This document shows, in pieces, positions 10,245-16,831 of a stretch of DNA of 48,487 bases; the first letter of the stretch is position 1; every line of letters begins with the position of its first letter. The position numbers were made by a program, and so were the translations under genes. The stretch comes from Bacteroidales bacterium. GTDB taxonomy: Bacteria; Bacteroidota; Bacteroidia; Bacteroidales; JAGOPY01. The notes under the pieces are model-generated. The model made no database searches, had not been told where the DNA came from, and saw nothing but the letters and a program-made list of their open reading frames with translations. The stretch spans positions 1 through 48,487 of the forward strand of contig JALNZD010000031.1 in NCBI GenBank assembly GCA_023229505.1, in the 5' to 3' direction.

Positions 10245-11348
10245 CTAACCATTCAACTCATAGCCTGTGCTTCTTCCTCCTGCGGCTTCTTTTCGAAGGA
10301 TACCCTTTGAAATCAGGTCTGTCATATCGCGCAACGCTGTATCAGCAGAACATTTATTGATAATAGCCCATTTGGAAGAGGTAAGCTTACCTTCAAACCC
10401 TTCAAGCAACTTATTGATCATCAGCCGCTGCCTCTCATTCATGATCACTGATCTGTTGCTTTCCCAGAACTTTGCTTTGAATAATACCTTCGAAAGGGTT
10501 GTATCGGTGGCCGATAAAGCATTATTCAGGCAATACAGAAACCAATGCAACCATTCGGTCACATCCAAGCCGCCCTTTTGGGTCTTTTCAAGAATATTGT
10601 AATAAGCCTTCTGCTCATGCCTGATCTGGGCTGACATGCTGTAAAACCGCTGTTTGCTACCATCGGCCCGTGCAAGCTGCATGTCGGCAATTGCCCGGGC
10701 AATTCTTCCGTTTCCATCGTCAAATGGATGGACTATAACAAACCACACATGCGCAATGCCTGCTTTGATCACCGGATCAAGGGTTTCAGCCGTGTTAAAC
10801 CAATCCAGGAAAGCCTTCATTTCTTTATCAAGGTCGACAGCAGCAGGAGCCTGGTAATGCACCCTTTCTTTTCCGTATGCCCCGGAAACAACCTGCATTG
10901 GTCCCGATTCGTCTTTCCTCCAGTCACCGACGGTGATCTTATAAATTCCGCTTCTGCCGGTCGGAAACAAAGCAGCTTGCCAGTTGAACAGCCGAGCTGG
11001 TGTGAGTGGTTGTTCAGCGTGCTGTGTTGCGTCCAGCGTCATTTGAACCACACCTTCCACATACCTGTCTGATGGATCCAAACCTGCAACATCCATTCCC
11101 AGGTGCCTTGCAATCGATGAGCGTACCTGGTCGGATGGCAATATAACGCCCTCTATTTCAGTAGATTTCAACACGTCAAGTGTCAGGGTTTCCAGTAAGG
11201 CTTCTTCTCTTAATGAAAAGCCCAAAACCTCCATTTTCCCCATTAGTTTCCCTTGCAGGTTTCTGACCGTTCCCAGTATGCCGGATATTCGCTCATAATT
11301 CCAGGTAAAATTTGGCCAGTCTTGTTGTTGATAAATGTAAGTGCTCAT
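10245..11348 (-). CDS. Fic family protein (AMP-transferase type, DUF4172 N-terminus, winged-helix C-terminus)
   Basis: Fic proteins transfer AMP or related groups to target proteins. The catalytic motif HPFDDGNGRIAR is complete at residues 207-218, so the enzyme should be active. An inhibitory helix motif of the (S/T)xxxE(G/N) type is present as STEIEG at residues 62-67, so this is the class with its own N-terminal brake. Residues 1-80 match the DUF4172-type N-terminus, and about 300-367 look like a winged helix that could bind DNA. I take the ATG at 11348 as start (MSTYIYQQQDW, 367 residues). The longer frame to 11390 needs a TTG and would place the promoter inside the gene. Three spaced repeats cover the promoter and suggest autoregulation. 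The target protein is unknown. The gene is convergent with the macroglobulin gene. Confidence 0.92.
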   Translation of the reverse strand: MSTYIYQQQDWPNFTWNYERISGILGTVRNLQGKLMGKMEVLGFSLREEALLETLTLDVLKSTEIEGVILPSDQVRSSIARHLGMDVAGLDPSDRYVEGVVQMTLDATQHAEQPLTPARLFNWQAALFPTGRSGIYKITVGDWRKDESGPMQVVSGAYGKERVHYQAPAAVDLDKEMKAFLDWFNTAETLDPVIKAGIAHVWFVIVHPFDDGNGRIARAIADMQLARADGSKQRFYSMSAQIRHEQKAYYNILEKTQKGGLDVTEWLHWFLYCLNNALSATDTTLSKVLFKAKFWESNRSVIMNERQRLMINKLLEGFEGKLTSSKWAIINKCSADTALRDMTDLISKGILRKEAAGGRSTGYELNG

Positions 11349-11423
11349 TCTACGCAAAATATGCGGCAAATATAATGATAATCTCCGCAATATCTGCGGT
11401 GAATAAGATAATTATTCTCCGCA
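11347..11423 (-). promoter_or_regulatory. Triple operator over the fic promoter
   Basis: On the + strand, three 10-bp direct repeats begin at 11347 (ATTCTACGCA), 11380 (AATCTCCGCA) and 11414 (ATTCTCCGCA), with centres 33 and 34 bp apart, close to three helical turns. The first two continue into inverted repeats with 5-bp spacers: ACGCA/TGCGG at 11352-11366 and CCGCA/TGCGG at 11385-11399. They sit on either side of the -7 box at 11367-11374, and the first touches the start codon. This layout suits a repressor that blocks RNA polymerase, possibly Fic itself. Confidence 0.65.
11367..11374 (-). promoter_or_regulatory. -7 element of fic (TATATTTG on the minus strand)
   Basis: This matches TAnnTTTG exactly. 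It lies 18 bp from the fic ATG and between the two palindromic operator sites. Confidence 0.6.
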
Positions 11424-11493
11424 CTTTCATTAAATTTATCAGCCAAATGCACGAAACAAATCCGCGAAAATCATTTATAATTGATCAGAATTA

Positions 11494-12301
11494 TCAATTT
11501 TTAATCCAAATTCCGGTGACTATCCGGGAATTCTCAAATTTAACCACATAACAATAAAATGAATTCTTCAAAAAAGAAGTTTGAATATCGAATATCTGCC
11601 CGGGATTTTTAACAGAATAGACATTGAATCCCAGAGAATTATACATCTCAAAAGAACTGACAGGCATTTCTGCTTCAACACTAATACAACTGATTTTTAA
11701 ATTAATTATTTTTGAAAAGTGATATGCTCTTTAACTGAAATGGTGGTATATAATTGAATTGAAATTTACAATCAGGTATGATAGAATTTGCATATAGGTA
11801 ATGGTTATCAGGTAAATCTACCAAGATACTTTGGTTTTGGCGATATGTGCCGGTTGTCTGAATTCTATATACCTTTTGCCAAATAATTTCAAAATCAGTC
11901 GTTAATTTGCAGAACCATTGAAACTTACTGGTTTTATTACCAGCGGTGTCAAGGCTCCAGGCATCACCACCGATAACGAGGTTTCCTGCATTGTCATATA
12001 GCAAAGCTAAGTAGTATAGCAAAGTATCCGGTTTTTGGTAATTCCAACGCAAGGTATCACCGTCATTGGTAATCTTGTATAAATTAGAACTACCATTATT
12101 AAATGTCCAGTTGGGCTTTTCTGCCTTCCAGAGAATAAAAAATATTTCTCCTTCCGGGGTACAAGCTATGGGTCCGCATACTTCATCATGGTTTCGGGAA
12201 TTAAATATGAGTTCCATAGATGGTTGTGCATGAGCCAATAATGACAATAAAGTTGAAATAATTAGTACTATTATTTTCGATAAAATAGTAATGTGCTTCA
12301 T
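11494..12301 (-). pseudogene. Broken T9SS-exported protein, sorting tail out of frame
   Basis: The first 199 codons (12301-11702) give a signal peptide (cleavage near AHAQPS) and a beta-propeller-like region with FNSRNHDEVCGPIACTPEG and LYDNAGNLVIGGDAW, ending at TAA in a run of A/T. Just downstream, in another frame, 11701-11494 translates to a recognisable type A T9SS sorting tail: ISVEAEMPVSSFEMYNSLG, then FLKNSFYCYVVKFENSR and GIWIKN, then TGA. The tail starts inside the domain and lacks its usual YPNP opening. The middle of the parent protein therefore appears deleted and the ends are joined with a frameshift. Without the tail in frame the product would not be sorted by T9SS. A sequencing indel could explain the frameshift but not the missing middle. 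Confidence 0.65.
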
Positions 12302-12343
12302 TTCAGTCCGGATAAAATTATCGCGACTTATTGTTCATATAAA

Positions 12344-12351
12344 CAAAAGTA
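12344..12351 (-). promoter_or_regulatory. -7 element (TACTTTTG) of the broken T9SS gene
   Basis: This is an exact TAnnTTTG match 43 bp before the ATG at 12301. It suggests the remnant is still transcribed. Confidence 0.45.
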
Positions 12352-12446
12352 GCATCATTTTGGAATTCTTTGATAATCATCTAAATATCTTTAAAAACCG
12401 TTTGCTATTATATGTGCTTTCAATTTTATTTTAATACAACACATCA

Positions 12447-12490
12447 TTAACCACTAACTAAGGCACTAAGAACACTCAGGTACACTAGGA
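12447..12490 (+). repeat. Left inverted repeat of the GxxExxY cassette
   Basis: This 44-bp sequence starts TTAACCACTAA and contains GGCACTAAGAACACT. It is repeated in inverted, imperfect form at 12897-12937 (the main difference is a 4-bp insertion here) and overlaps the stop codon of the enclosed gene. Confidence 0.75.
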
Positions 12491-12895
12491 TTTGGGTAGT
12501 TTGGAAAATTCTGCTGTAACAAGCGGAATCATTTGCTCTACGATATTTTCACAATGAAAGTTGAGTAATAACCCTTTCGGTTTACCTGTTAGTTTCAAAT
12601 AAGATAGTAGTTGTGCTTTATATAACGGAATCATTACATCAACAGCTCTTAATTCAATAATAATCAGGTCATTGACCAAGAGATCAAGCTTTAACGGACC
12701 GCCTAGAACTTTTCCTTTATATTTTATCGATACGTATAGCTGAGATTGAACAATCAGACCGGAATCTGATAATTCTTCGATCAGACATGTTTGATACACA
12801 GATTCTAATAGCCCCGGACCCAGATTTTTGTGCACTTCAATAGCCCAGCCCACAATTTTGTAAGCAATATCGTTAATATATTTTTGCGTAATCAT
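12485..12895 (-). CDS. GxxExxY family protein
   Basis: This 136-residue protein belongs to the GxxExxY family (TIGR04256 type), small proteins of unknown function with a likely nuclease-type fold. The signature is GLLESVY at residues 28-34, after the AYKIVGWAIEVHKNLGPG opening. The later LDLLVNDLIIIELRAVD segment looks like the D...ExK core of PD-(D/E)xK nucleases, but with arginine for lysine, so catalysis is doubtful. The ATG at 12895 gives MITQKYINDIA, typical of the family; a longer frame to 13030 would translate the flanking repeat. Inverted repeats of about 41-44 bp bracket the gene exactly, with the left one overlapping the stop codon. Local DNA is AT-rich. It is probably a small mobile cassette. 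Confidence 0.85.
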   Translation of the reverse strand: MITQKYINDIAYKIVGWAIEVHKNLGPGLLESVYQTCLIEELSDSGLIVQSQLYVSIKYKGKVLGGPLKLDLLVNDLIIIELRAVDVMIPLYKAQLLSYLKLTGKPKGLLLNFHCENIVEQMIPLVTAEFSKLPKS

Positions 12896-12896
12896 T

Positions 12897-12937
12897 TCCT
12901 TAGTGTTTCTAAGTGTTCTTAATGCCTTAGTGGTTAA
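12897..12937 (-). repeat. Right inverted repeat of the GxxExxY cassette
   Basis: On the minus strand it reads TTAACCACTAAGGCATTAAG onward and aligns to 12447-12490 along nearly its whole length. It ends one base before the gene's ATG. Confidence 0.75.
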
Positions 12938-13018
12938 AAAAATGCAATCGCACCATACACTATTAATTACATATTCCCTCCAAATATACCCGCCCTTGTT
13001 AATAAAAATCAAAAGTAC

Positions 13019-13035
13019 TTGAGATGCCAACTCAA
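13019..13035. repeat. 17-bp palindromic element, copy 1
   Basis: The sequence is TTGAGATGCCAACTCAA. Related 17-mers lie at 13099-13115 and 25591-25607. The apparent consensus, TTGAGATGCCATCTCAA, is a near-perfect palindrome around one central base. A TAATTTTG box starts 8 bp downstream. Confidence 0.55.
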
Positions 13036-13042
13036 TTCAAGC

Positions 13043-13050
13043 TAATTTTG
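13043..13050 (+). promoter_or_regulatory. Possible -7 element (TAATTTTG) for the radical SAM operon
   Basis: This is an exact TAnnTTTG match, 107 bp before the TTG start at 13157 and just after palindrome copy 1. A partial second box (AACCTTTG) lies slightly downstream. Confidence 0.4.
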
Positions 13051-13098
13051 CCCTGAAACCTTTGTCATATAATGATTCTATATGAATTGAACGGAATT

Positions 13099-13115
13099 TT
13101 AAGATGCCGTCTCAA
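13099..13115. repeat. 17-bp palindromic element, copy 2
   Basis: The sequence is TTAAGATGCCGTCTCAA, 80 bp from copy 1. It falls within the likely leader of the radical SAM gene. Confidence 0.5.
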
Positions 13116-13156
13116 TAACATATGGAAAAACAAGAAGCACGATTTAAATCTGAAAT

Positions 13157-14167
13157 TTGAAAATCCGGCACTACACCATCCCGATCTTTATCCCGCAGCT
13201 TGCCTGCCCGTTCCAGTGTGTGTTCTGCAACCAGGAAAAGATCACCAGCAGGGGACATATTCCGGATGTGAATGAAGTGCGGTCAATCATAGATGAGCAT
13301 CTTTCGACCTTTCCAAAAGGAAACAAGCATATTGAAATTGGTTTCTTCGGGGGAAATTTCACCGGAATACCCATTGAAGACCAGGAAAAATATCTGCAGG
13401 TGGCACAGCCTTACCTGGAACAAAGGATTGTCGGCGGTTTGCGCCTTTCCACACGCCCTGATTATATCGATGAAAAAGTCCTTGGGCTTCTGAAAAAGTA
13501 TGACGTAACGACGATCGAACTTGGTGCGCAATCGATGGATAATGATGTATTGATACAATCAGCCCGGGGGCATACGGCAGAGGATGTTGAAAAGGCCTCC
13601 CGGAGGATCATTTCAGCGGGTTTCAGGCTTGGATTACAGATGATGGTTGGCCTGCCGGGAGATACGCTGGAGAAAGCCATTTATACAGCGCGAAAGATCA
13701 TCAGTCTCGGGGCAAAAGAAACCAGGATCTATCCCGCTTTGGTGATAAAAGGGACGAAGATGGAAGAATGGTACAACCAGGGGAGTTACAAGCCACTTCC
13801 CATGGAAGAGGCCATCTTTTGGGTGAAAACGATCCTGCCTCTTTTTGAAGAAGCCGGCGTAGAGGTTAGCCGGGTGGGGCTTCATTCTTCAACCGGACTG
13901 CTGTCCGGTAAAGAACTGGTGGCAGGCCCATTTCACACCTCCTTCCGCGAATTGGCGATGACCGAAGTTTGGTGGGACCGGCTGAATGTCCTTCTTCACG
14001 AAGAAAAGAAAAACAAAATCAGCATTTCTGTTCATCCTTCACAATATAATTTTGCCATCGGGTATTACGGGAAAAACAGGAAACGCCTGATGAATCATTT
14101 CCCGGAAGTCATCTTCCAAAAAAATCCACTACTTAAAGAAAACAAGTTTCATGTTGATTATTATTGA
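13157..14167 (+). CDS. Radical SAM protein, Elp3-like without acetyltransferase domain
   Basis: This 336-residue radical SAM enzyme has the CX3CX2C cluster motif at Cys17, Cys21 and Cys24 (ACPFQCVFCNQ), followed by GFFGGNFTGIP and STRPDYID. It resembles the short bacterial relatives of the Elp3 radical SAM domain common in Firmicutes and Bacteroidota; the GNAT domain of true Elp3 is absent. Its substrate is unknown. The start is unusual: an in-frame TGA lies at 13151-13153 and no ATG or GTG occurs before the cysteine motif, so translation must begin at the TTG at 13157 (MKIRHYTIPIF), as family alignment also suggests. It overlaps the next gene by 17 bp, so the two are probably coupled in expression and perhaps in function. 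Confidence 0.85.
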   Translation: MKIRHYTIPIFIPQLACPFQCVFCNQEKITSRGHIPDVNEVRSIIDEHLSTFPKGNKHIEIGFFGGNFTGIPIEDQEKYLQVAQPYLEQRIVGGLRLSTRPDYIDEKVLGLLKKYDVTTIELGAQSMDNDVLIQSARGHTAEDVEKASRRIISAGFRLGLQMMVGLPGDTLEKAIYTARKIISLGAKETRIYPALVIKGTKMEEWYNQGSYKPLPMEEAIFWVKTILPLFEEAGVEVSRVGLHSSTGLLSGKELVAGPFHTSFRELAMTEVWWDRLNVLLHEEKKNKISISVHPSQYNFAIGYYGKNRKRLMNHFPEVIFQKNPLLKENKFHVDYY

Positions 14168-14843
14168 TCATAAGATATCGTCTGTGGCGAAGGAAAAGCT
14201 TTCGTTTTACGGGGAATTGCTTGAATTGAAGACCGAAGGCATCACCTACCCGGCCATTTCGGATCACCCGGATATTTTTATCTGCCAATCTGCCGGAAAG
14301 TTAATCGTTGCCCCCAATCTCCCGGAAGAATATCTTACAAAACTTAAAAGCTATTTTCCTGATGTGATTACCGGTGAATTCCCTGTCGGAAAAGAATATC
14401 CGGCCACATCCCGTTATAATGCCGTAGTCACCCCAAATCATCTTATCCATAACTTCCGTCATACCGATTTCATGATCACAAGAACACTGGAAGATTTGCG
14501 TCCTATCCATGTCGACCAGGGCTACTGCCGCTGTAATTTGCTGCCTTTGAAAGACGATCATTTCATTACGTCTGATGAAGGGATATACAAGGTTTTATCG
14601 CGAAATAACATGGATGTGCTATATGTTTCCCCCGAAGGCATTCACCTCGAAGGCTTTCCTAATGGATTTTTCGGCGGATGTTGCGGAGTTTGGGAGGATA
14701 AGGTTTTTGTGAACGGGAGTCTGAATCATTTCCAGGAAAGGGAGAAAGTACGGAATTATCTTGGGAATTTGGGTTACGAGATCGTTGAATTATATGATGG
14801 TCCTTTGGAAGATTGCGGGAGTATATTTTTTGTCATAAAGTAG
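14151..14843 (+). CDS. DUF6873-like (GME-fold) protein
   Basis: This 230-residue cytoplasmic protein has no signal peptide. Its pattern, with HPDIFICQSAGKLIVAPNLP near the start, VDQGYCRCN in the middle and GFFGGCCGVWEDKVFVNGS toward the end, resembles the DUF6873 family assigned to the guanidine-modifying-enzyme fold. I give that family from memory with moderate confidence. The conserved Cys-rich GGCCG segment and the DCGSIFFV C-terminus could hold catalytic residues. It overlaps the radical SAM gene by 17 bp, a strong sign of a functional pair. The last codons and the TAG stop are made by an 11-bp repeat unit that continues downstream. No substrate can be inferred. Confidence 0.6.
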   Translation: MLIIIDHKISSVAKEKLSFYGELLELKTEGITYPAISDHPDIFICQSAGKLIVAPNLPEEYLTKLKSYFPDVITGEFPVGKEYPATSRYNAVVTPNHLIHNFRHTDFMITRTLEDLRPIHVDQGYCRCNLLPLKDDHFITSDEGIYKVLSRNNMDVLYVSPEGIHLEGFPNGFFGGCCGVWEDKVFVNGSLNHFQEREKVRNYLGNLGYEIVELYDGPLEDCGSIFFVIK

Positions 14844-14886
14844 TCATAAAGTGGTCATAAAGTGGTCATTAGGTTGTCATTAGTCA
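14832..14886 (+). repeat. 11-bp repeat array, unit GTCATAAAGTG, five copies
   Basis: Copies start at 14832, 14843, 14854, 14865 and 14876. The first holds the last codons and stop of the DUF6873-like gene. Later copies degrade to GTCATTAG, the word also seen near 48359. Confidence 0.85.
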
Positions 14887-14912
14887 ATGGTCATTGGTAG
14901 TTTTTAGGTAGT

Positions 14913-14942
14913 TGTAGGGTTCACCGGCCGGTGAACCCTACA
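14913..14942. repeat. 30-bp perfect palindrome
   Basis: The 15-bp arms TGTAGGGTTCACCGG and CCGGTGAACCCTACA meet with no spacer and no mismatch. There is no T-run, so it is more like a REP or cruciform element than a standard terminator. It lies between the DUF6873-like gene and aspS. Confidence 0.85.
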
Positions 14943-14952
14943 GGCGAATCTA

Positions 14953-14980
14953 CTGTCCAACTGTCAACTGCCAACTGCCA
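14953..14980 (+). repeat. Heptad array, ACTGYCA type, four copies
   Basis: The units are CTGTCCA, ACTGTCA, ACTGCCA and ACTGCCA. The array lies just upstream of the aspS promoter box. Confidence 0.75.
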
Positions 14981-14989
14981 ACTTTTCCC

Positions 14990-14997
14990 TATCTTCG
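14990..14997 (+). promoter_or_regulatory. Possible -7 element of aspS (TATCTTCG)
   Basis: This is a near match to TAnnTTTG, 28 bp before the aspS ATG, and uses the same TTCG variant as leuS. Confidence 0.45.
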
Positions 14998-15025
14998 CAT
15001 CTTCAATTCATTAACAACCTGAATT

Positions 15026-16795
15026 ATGCTCAGAACGCATACCTGTGGCGAACTCCGCCTCTCTGATGCCGGCAAAACCGTGACCCTGACCGGCTGGGTG
15101 CAACGCTCCCGCGACCTCGGCGGTATGACTTTCATAGACCTGCGCGACCGCTATGGCCTGACGCAACTGGCTTTTAACATGGAATCCAATTCAGAGCTCT
15201 GCCTTATGGCCCGGAAATTAGGACGGGAATTTGTGATTCTCGCCTCCGGAAAAGTCATCGAAAGAAGCAGCAAAAACCTGAAGATCCCTACGGGCGAGAT
15301 CGAGATTTTTGTCGAAAAGCTGGAAGTGCTGAATACTTCCAAAGTGCCGCCGTTTACCATTGAGAATGAGACCGACGGTGGCGAAGAGCTGCGGATGCGT
15401 TACCGTTACCTCGACCTGCGACGTGCACCGCTGCGCCGTAATTTGGAGCTGCGCCACCGGATGGCTATCGAGACCCGTAACTATATGGATTCGCAGGGAT
15501 TCCTGGAAATTGAAACGCCTTTCCTGATCAAATCCACCCCGGAAGGGGCAAGGGATTTTGTGGTACCTTCAAGGGTGCACAATGGCGAGTTTTATGCATT
15601 GCCGCAATCGCCCCAGACCTTCAAACAGATCCTGATGGTGGCAGGATACGACCGCTACTACCAGATCGTCCGGTGCTTCCGCGATGAGGACCTTCGCGCC
15701 GACCGCCAGCCGGAATTTACCCAGATCGACTGTGAAATGGCTTTTGTTACCCAGGAAGATATTTTATCGACTTTCGAAGGCCTGGCCAAACATCTGTTCA
15801 TGAAGATTAAGGGCTTTGAAACAGGACCTTTCCCCAGGATAACGTTTGCCGATGCCATGAAATACTATGGCTCGGATAAACCCGATATCCGCTTTGAGAT
15901 GAAATTTGTCGAACTGAGTGACCTGGTTAAGGAAAAAGGCTTTCTGGTATTTGATGATGCCGAATTGGTGGTGGGGATTTGTGCTGCAGGTTGTGCGGAA
16001 TACTCCCGCAAGCAGCTCGACGAGCTTACAGACTTCGTGAAACGTCCGCAGACAGGGGCTAAAGGGATGATCTATCTTCAATACAAACAAGATGGGACTT
16101 ATAAATCTTCGGTAGATAAGTTCTATTCCCCGGAAGAACTGCAAAAAATCGCCAAAGCCTTTGATGCAAAGCCAAATGATTTGATCCTGATCCTGGCTGG
16201 CGAAGCTCACAAAACCCGCAAGGCTCTTAATGAACTTCGGCTGGAGATGGGAAGCCGCCTTGGCCTGCGTGATCCGAATACTTATAAACCGCTCTGGGTG
16301 GTCGATTTCCCATTGCTCGAATGGAATGAGGAAAGCCTGCGCTTTTACGCCATGCACCATCCCTTCACTTCCCCGAAACCGGAAGACATTCCCTTGCTGG
16401 ATACCGACTCCGGCAAAGTACGGGCCAATGCTTACGATCTGGTCATCAATGGCGTGGAGATCGGCGGAGGATCTATCCGTATCCATAACAAGGAGCTTCA
16501 GAAGAAAATGTTCCAGATCCTCGGTTTCACTGATGAGGATGCCCAGAACCAGTTTGGTTTCCTGATGAATGCCTTCGAATACGGAGCCCCGCCGCATGGA
16601 GGTATTGCTTTCGGTTTTGACCGTTGGGTGGCCATGTTCAGCGGCGTGGATTCCATCCGGGACGTCATTGCTTTTCCGAAGAACAATGCAGGCCAGGATA
16701 TGATGATTGATTCACCTGCGGAAATTTCAGCCGAACAGCTTAAGGAGCTTGGTATTGAAGTCAGTGGTCGGCGGTCGGCGGTCGGCGGTCAATAG
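15026..16795 (+). CDS. aspS: Aspartate--tRNA ligase
   Basis: This bacterial-type class II synthetase for tRNA-Asp has 589 residues. An N-terminal OB-fold anticodon domain (about 1-105, TLTGWVQRSRDLGGMTFIDL) is followed by the catalytic core. Motif 2 is FRDEDLRADRQPEFTQID at about 218-235, and motif 3 is GIAFGFDR at 526-533. The bacterial GAD insertion lies between them. The ATG at 15026 is the natural start. The last ten or so residues (SGRRSAVGGQ) do not look like the family and are encoded by a GGTCGGC heptad array that carries the reading frame to its TAG. The tail is probably harmless. The gene is convergent with the alkaline phosphatase gene. Confidence 0.98.
   Translation: MLRTHTCGELRLSDAGKTVTLTGWVQRSRDLGGMTFIDLRDRYGLTQLAFNMESNSELCLMARKLGREFVILASGKVIERSSKNLKIPTGEIEIFVEKLEVLNTSKVPPFTIENETDGGEELRMRYRYLDLRRAPLRRNLELRHRMAIETRNYMDSQGFLEIETPFLIKSTPEGARDFVVPSRVHNGEFYALPQSPQTFKQILMVAGYDRYYQIVRCFRDEDLRADRQPEFTQIDCEMAFVTQEDILSTFEGLAKHLFMKIKGFETGPFPRITFADAMKYYGSDKPDIRFEMKFVELSDLVKEKGFLVFDDAELVVGICAAGCAEYSRKQLDELTDFVKRPQTGAKGMIYLQYKQDGTYKSSVDKFYSPEELQKIAKAFDAKPNDLILILAGEAHKTRKALNELRLEMGSRLGLRDPNTYKPLWVVDFPLLEWNEESLRFYAMHHPFTSPKPEDIPLLDTDSGKVRANAYDLVINGVEIGGGSIRIHNKELQKKMFQILGFTDEDAQNQFGFLMNAFEYGAPPHGGIAFGFDRWVAMFSGVDSIRDVIAFPKNNAGQDMMIDSPAEISAEQLKELGIEVSGRRSAVGGQ
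16766..16790 (+). repeat. Heptad array, unit GGTCGGC, 3.6 copies
   Basis: This GC-rich array lies inside the 3' end of aspS and encodes its C-terminal tail. It is the only clearly GC-rich word in the window. Confidence 0.85.
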
Positions 16796-16831
16796 TTCTT
16801 CATTAATCATGGATCGTGTTTCATGCATCGG

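Noticed and set aside
11349..11390. Longer fic frame from a TTG
   Set aside because: It would translate the operator repeats and the -7 box. The ATG at 11348 fits the family.
13072..13275. 67-codon plus-strand frame before the radical SAM gene
   Set aside because: It overlaps the radical SAM start and cysteine motif in another frame and shows no family features.
15764..16597. 277-codon minus-strand open frame
   Set aside because: It is fully antisense to aspS, which has all synthetase motifs. The frame shows no family features and reflects codon bias of aspS.
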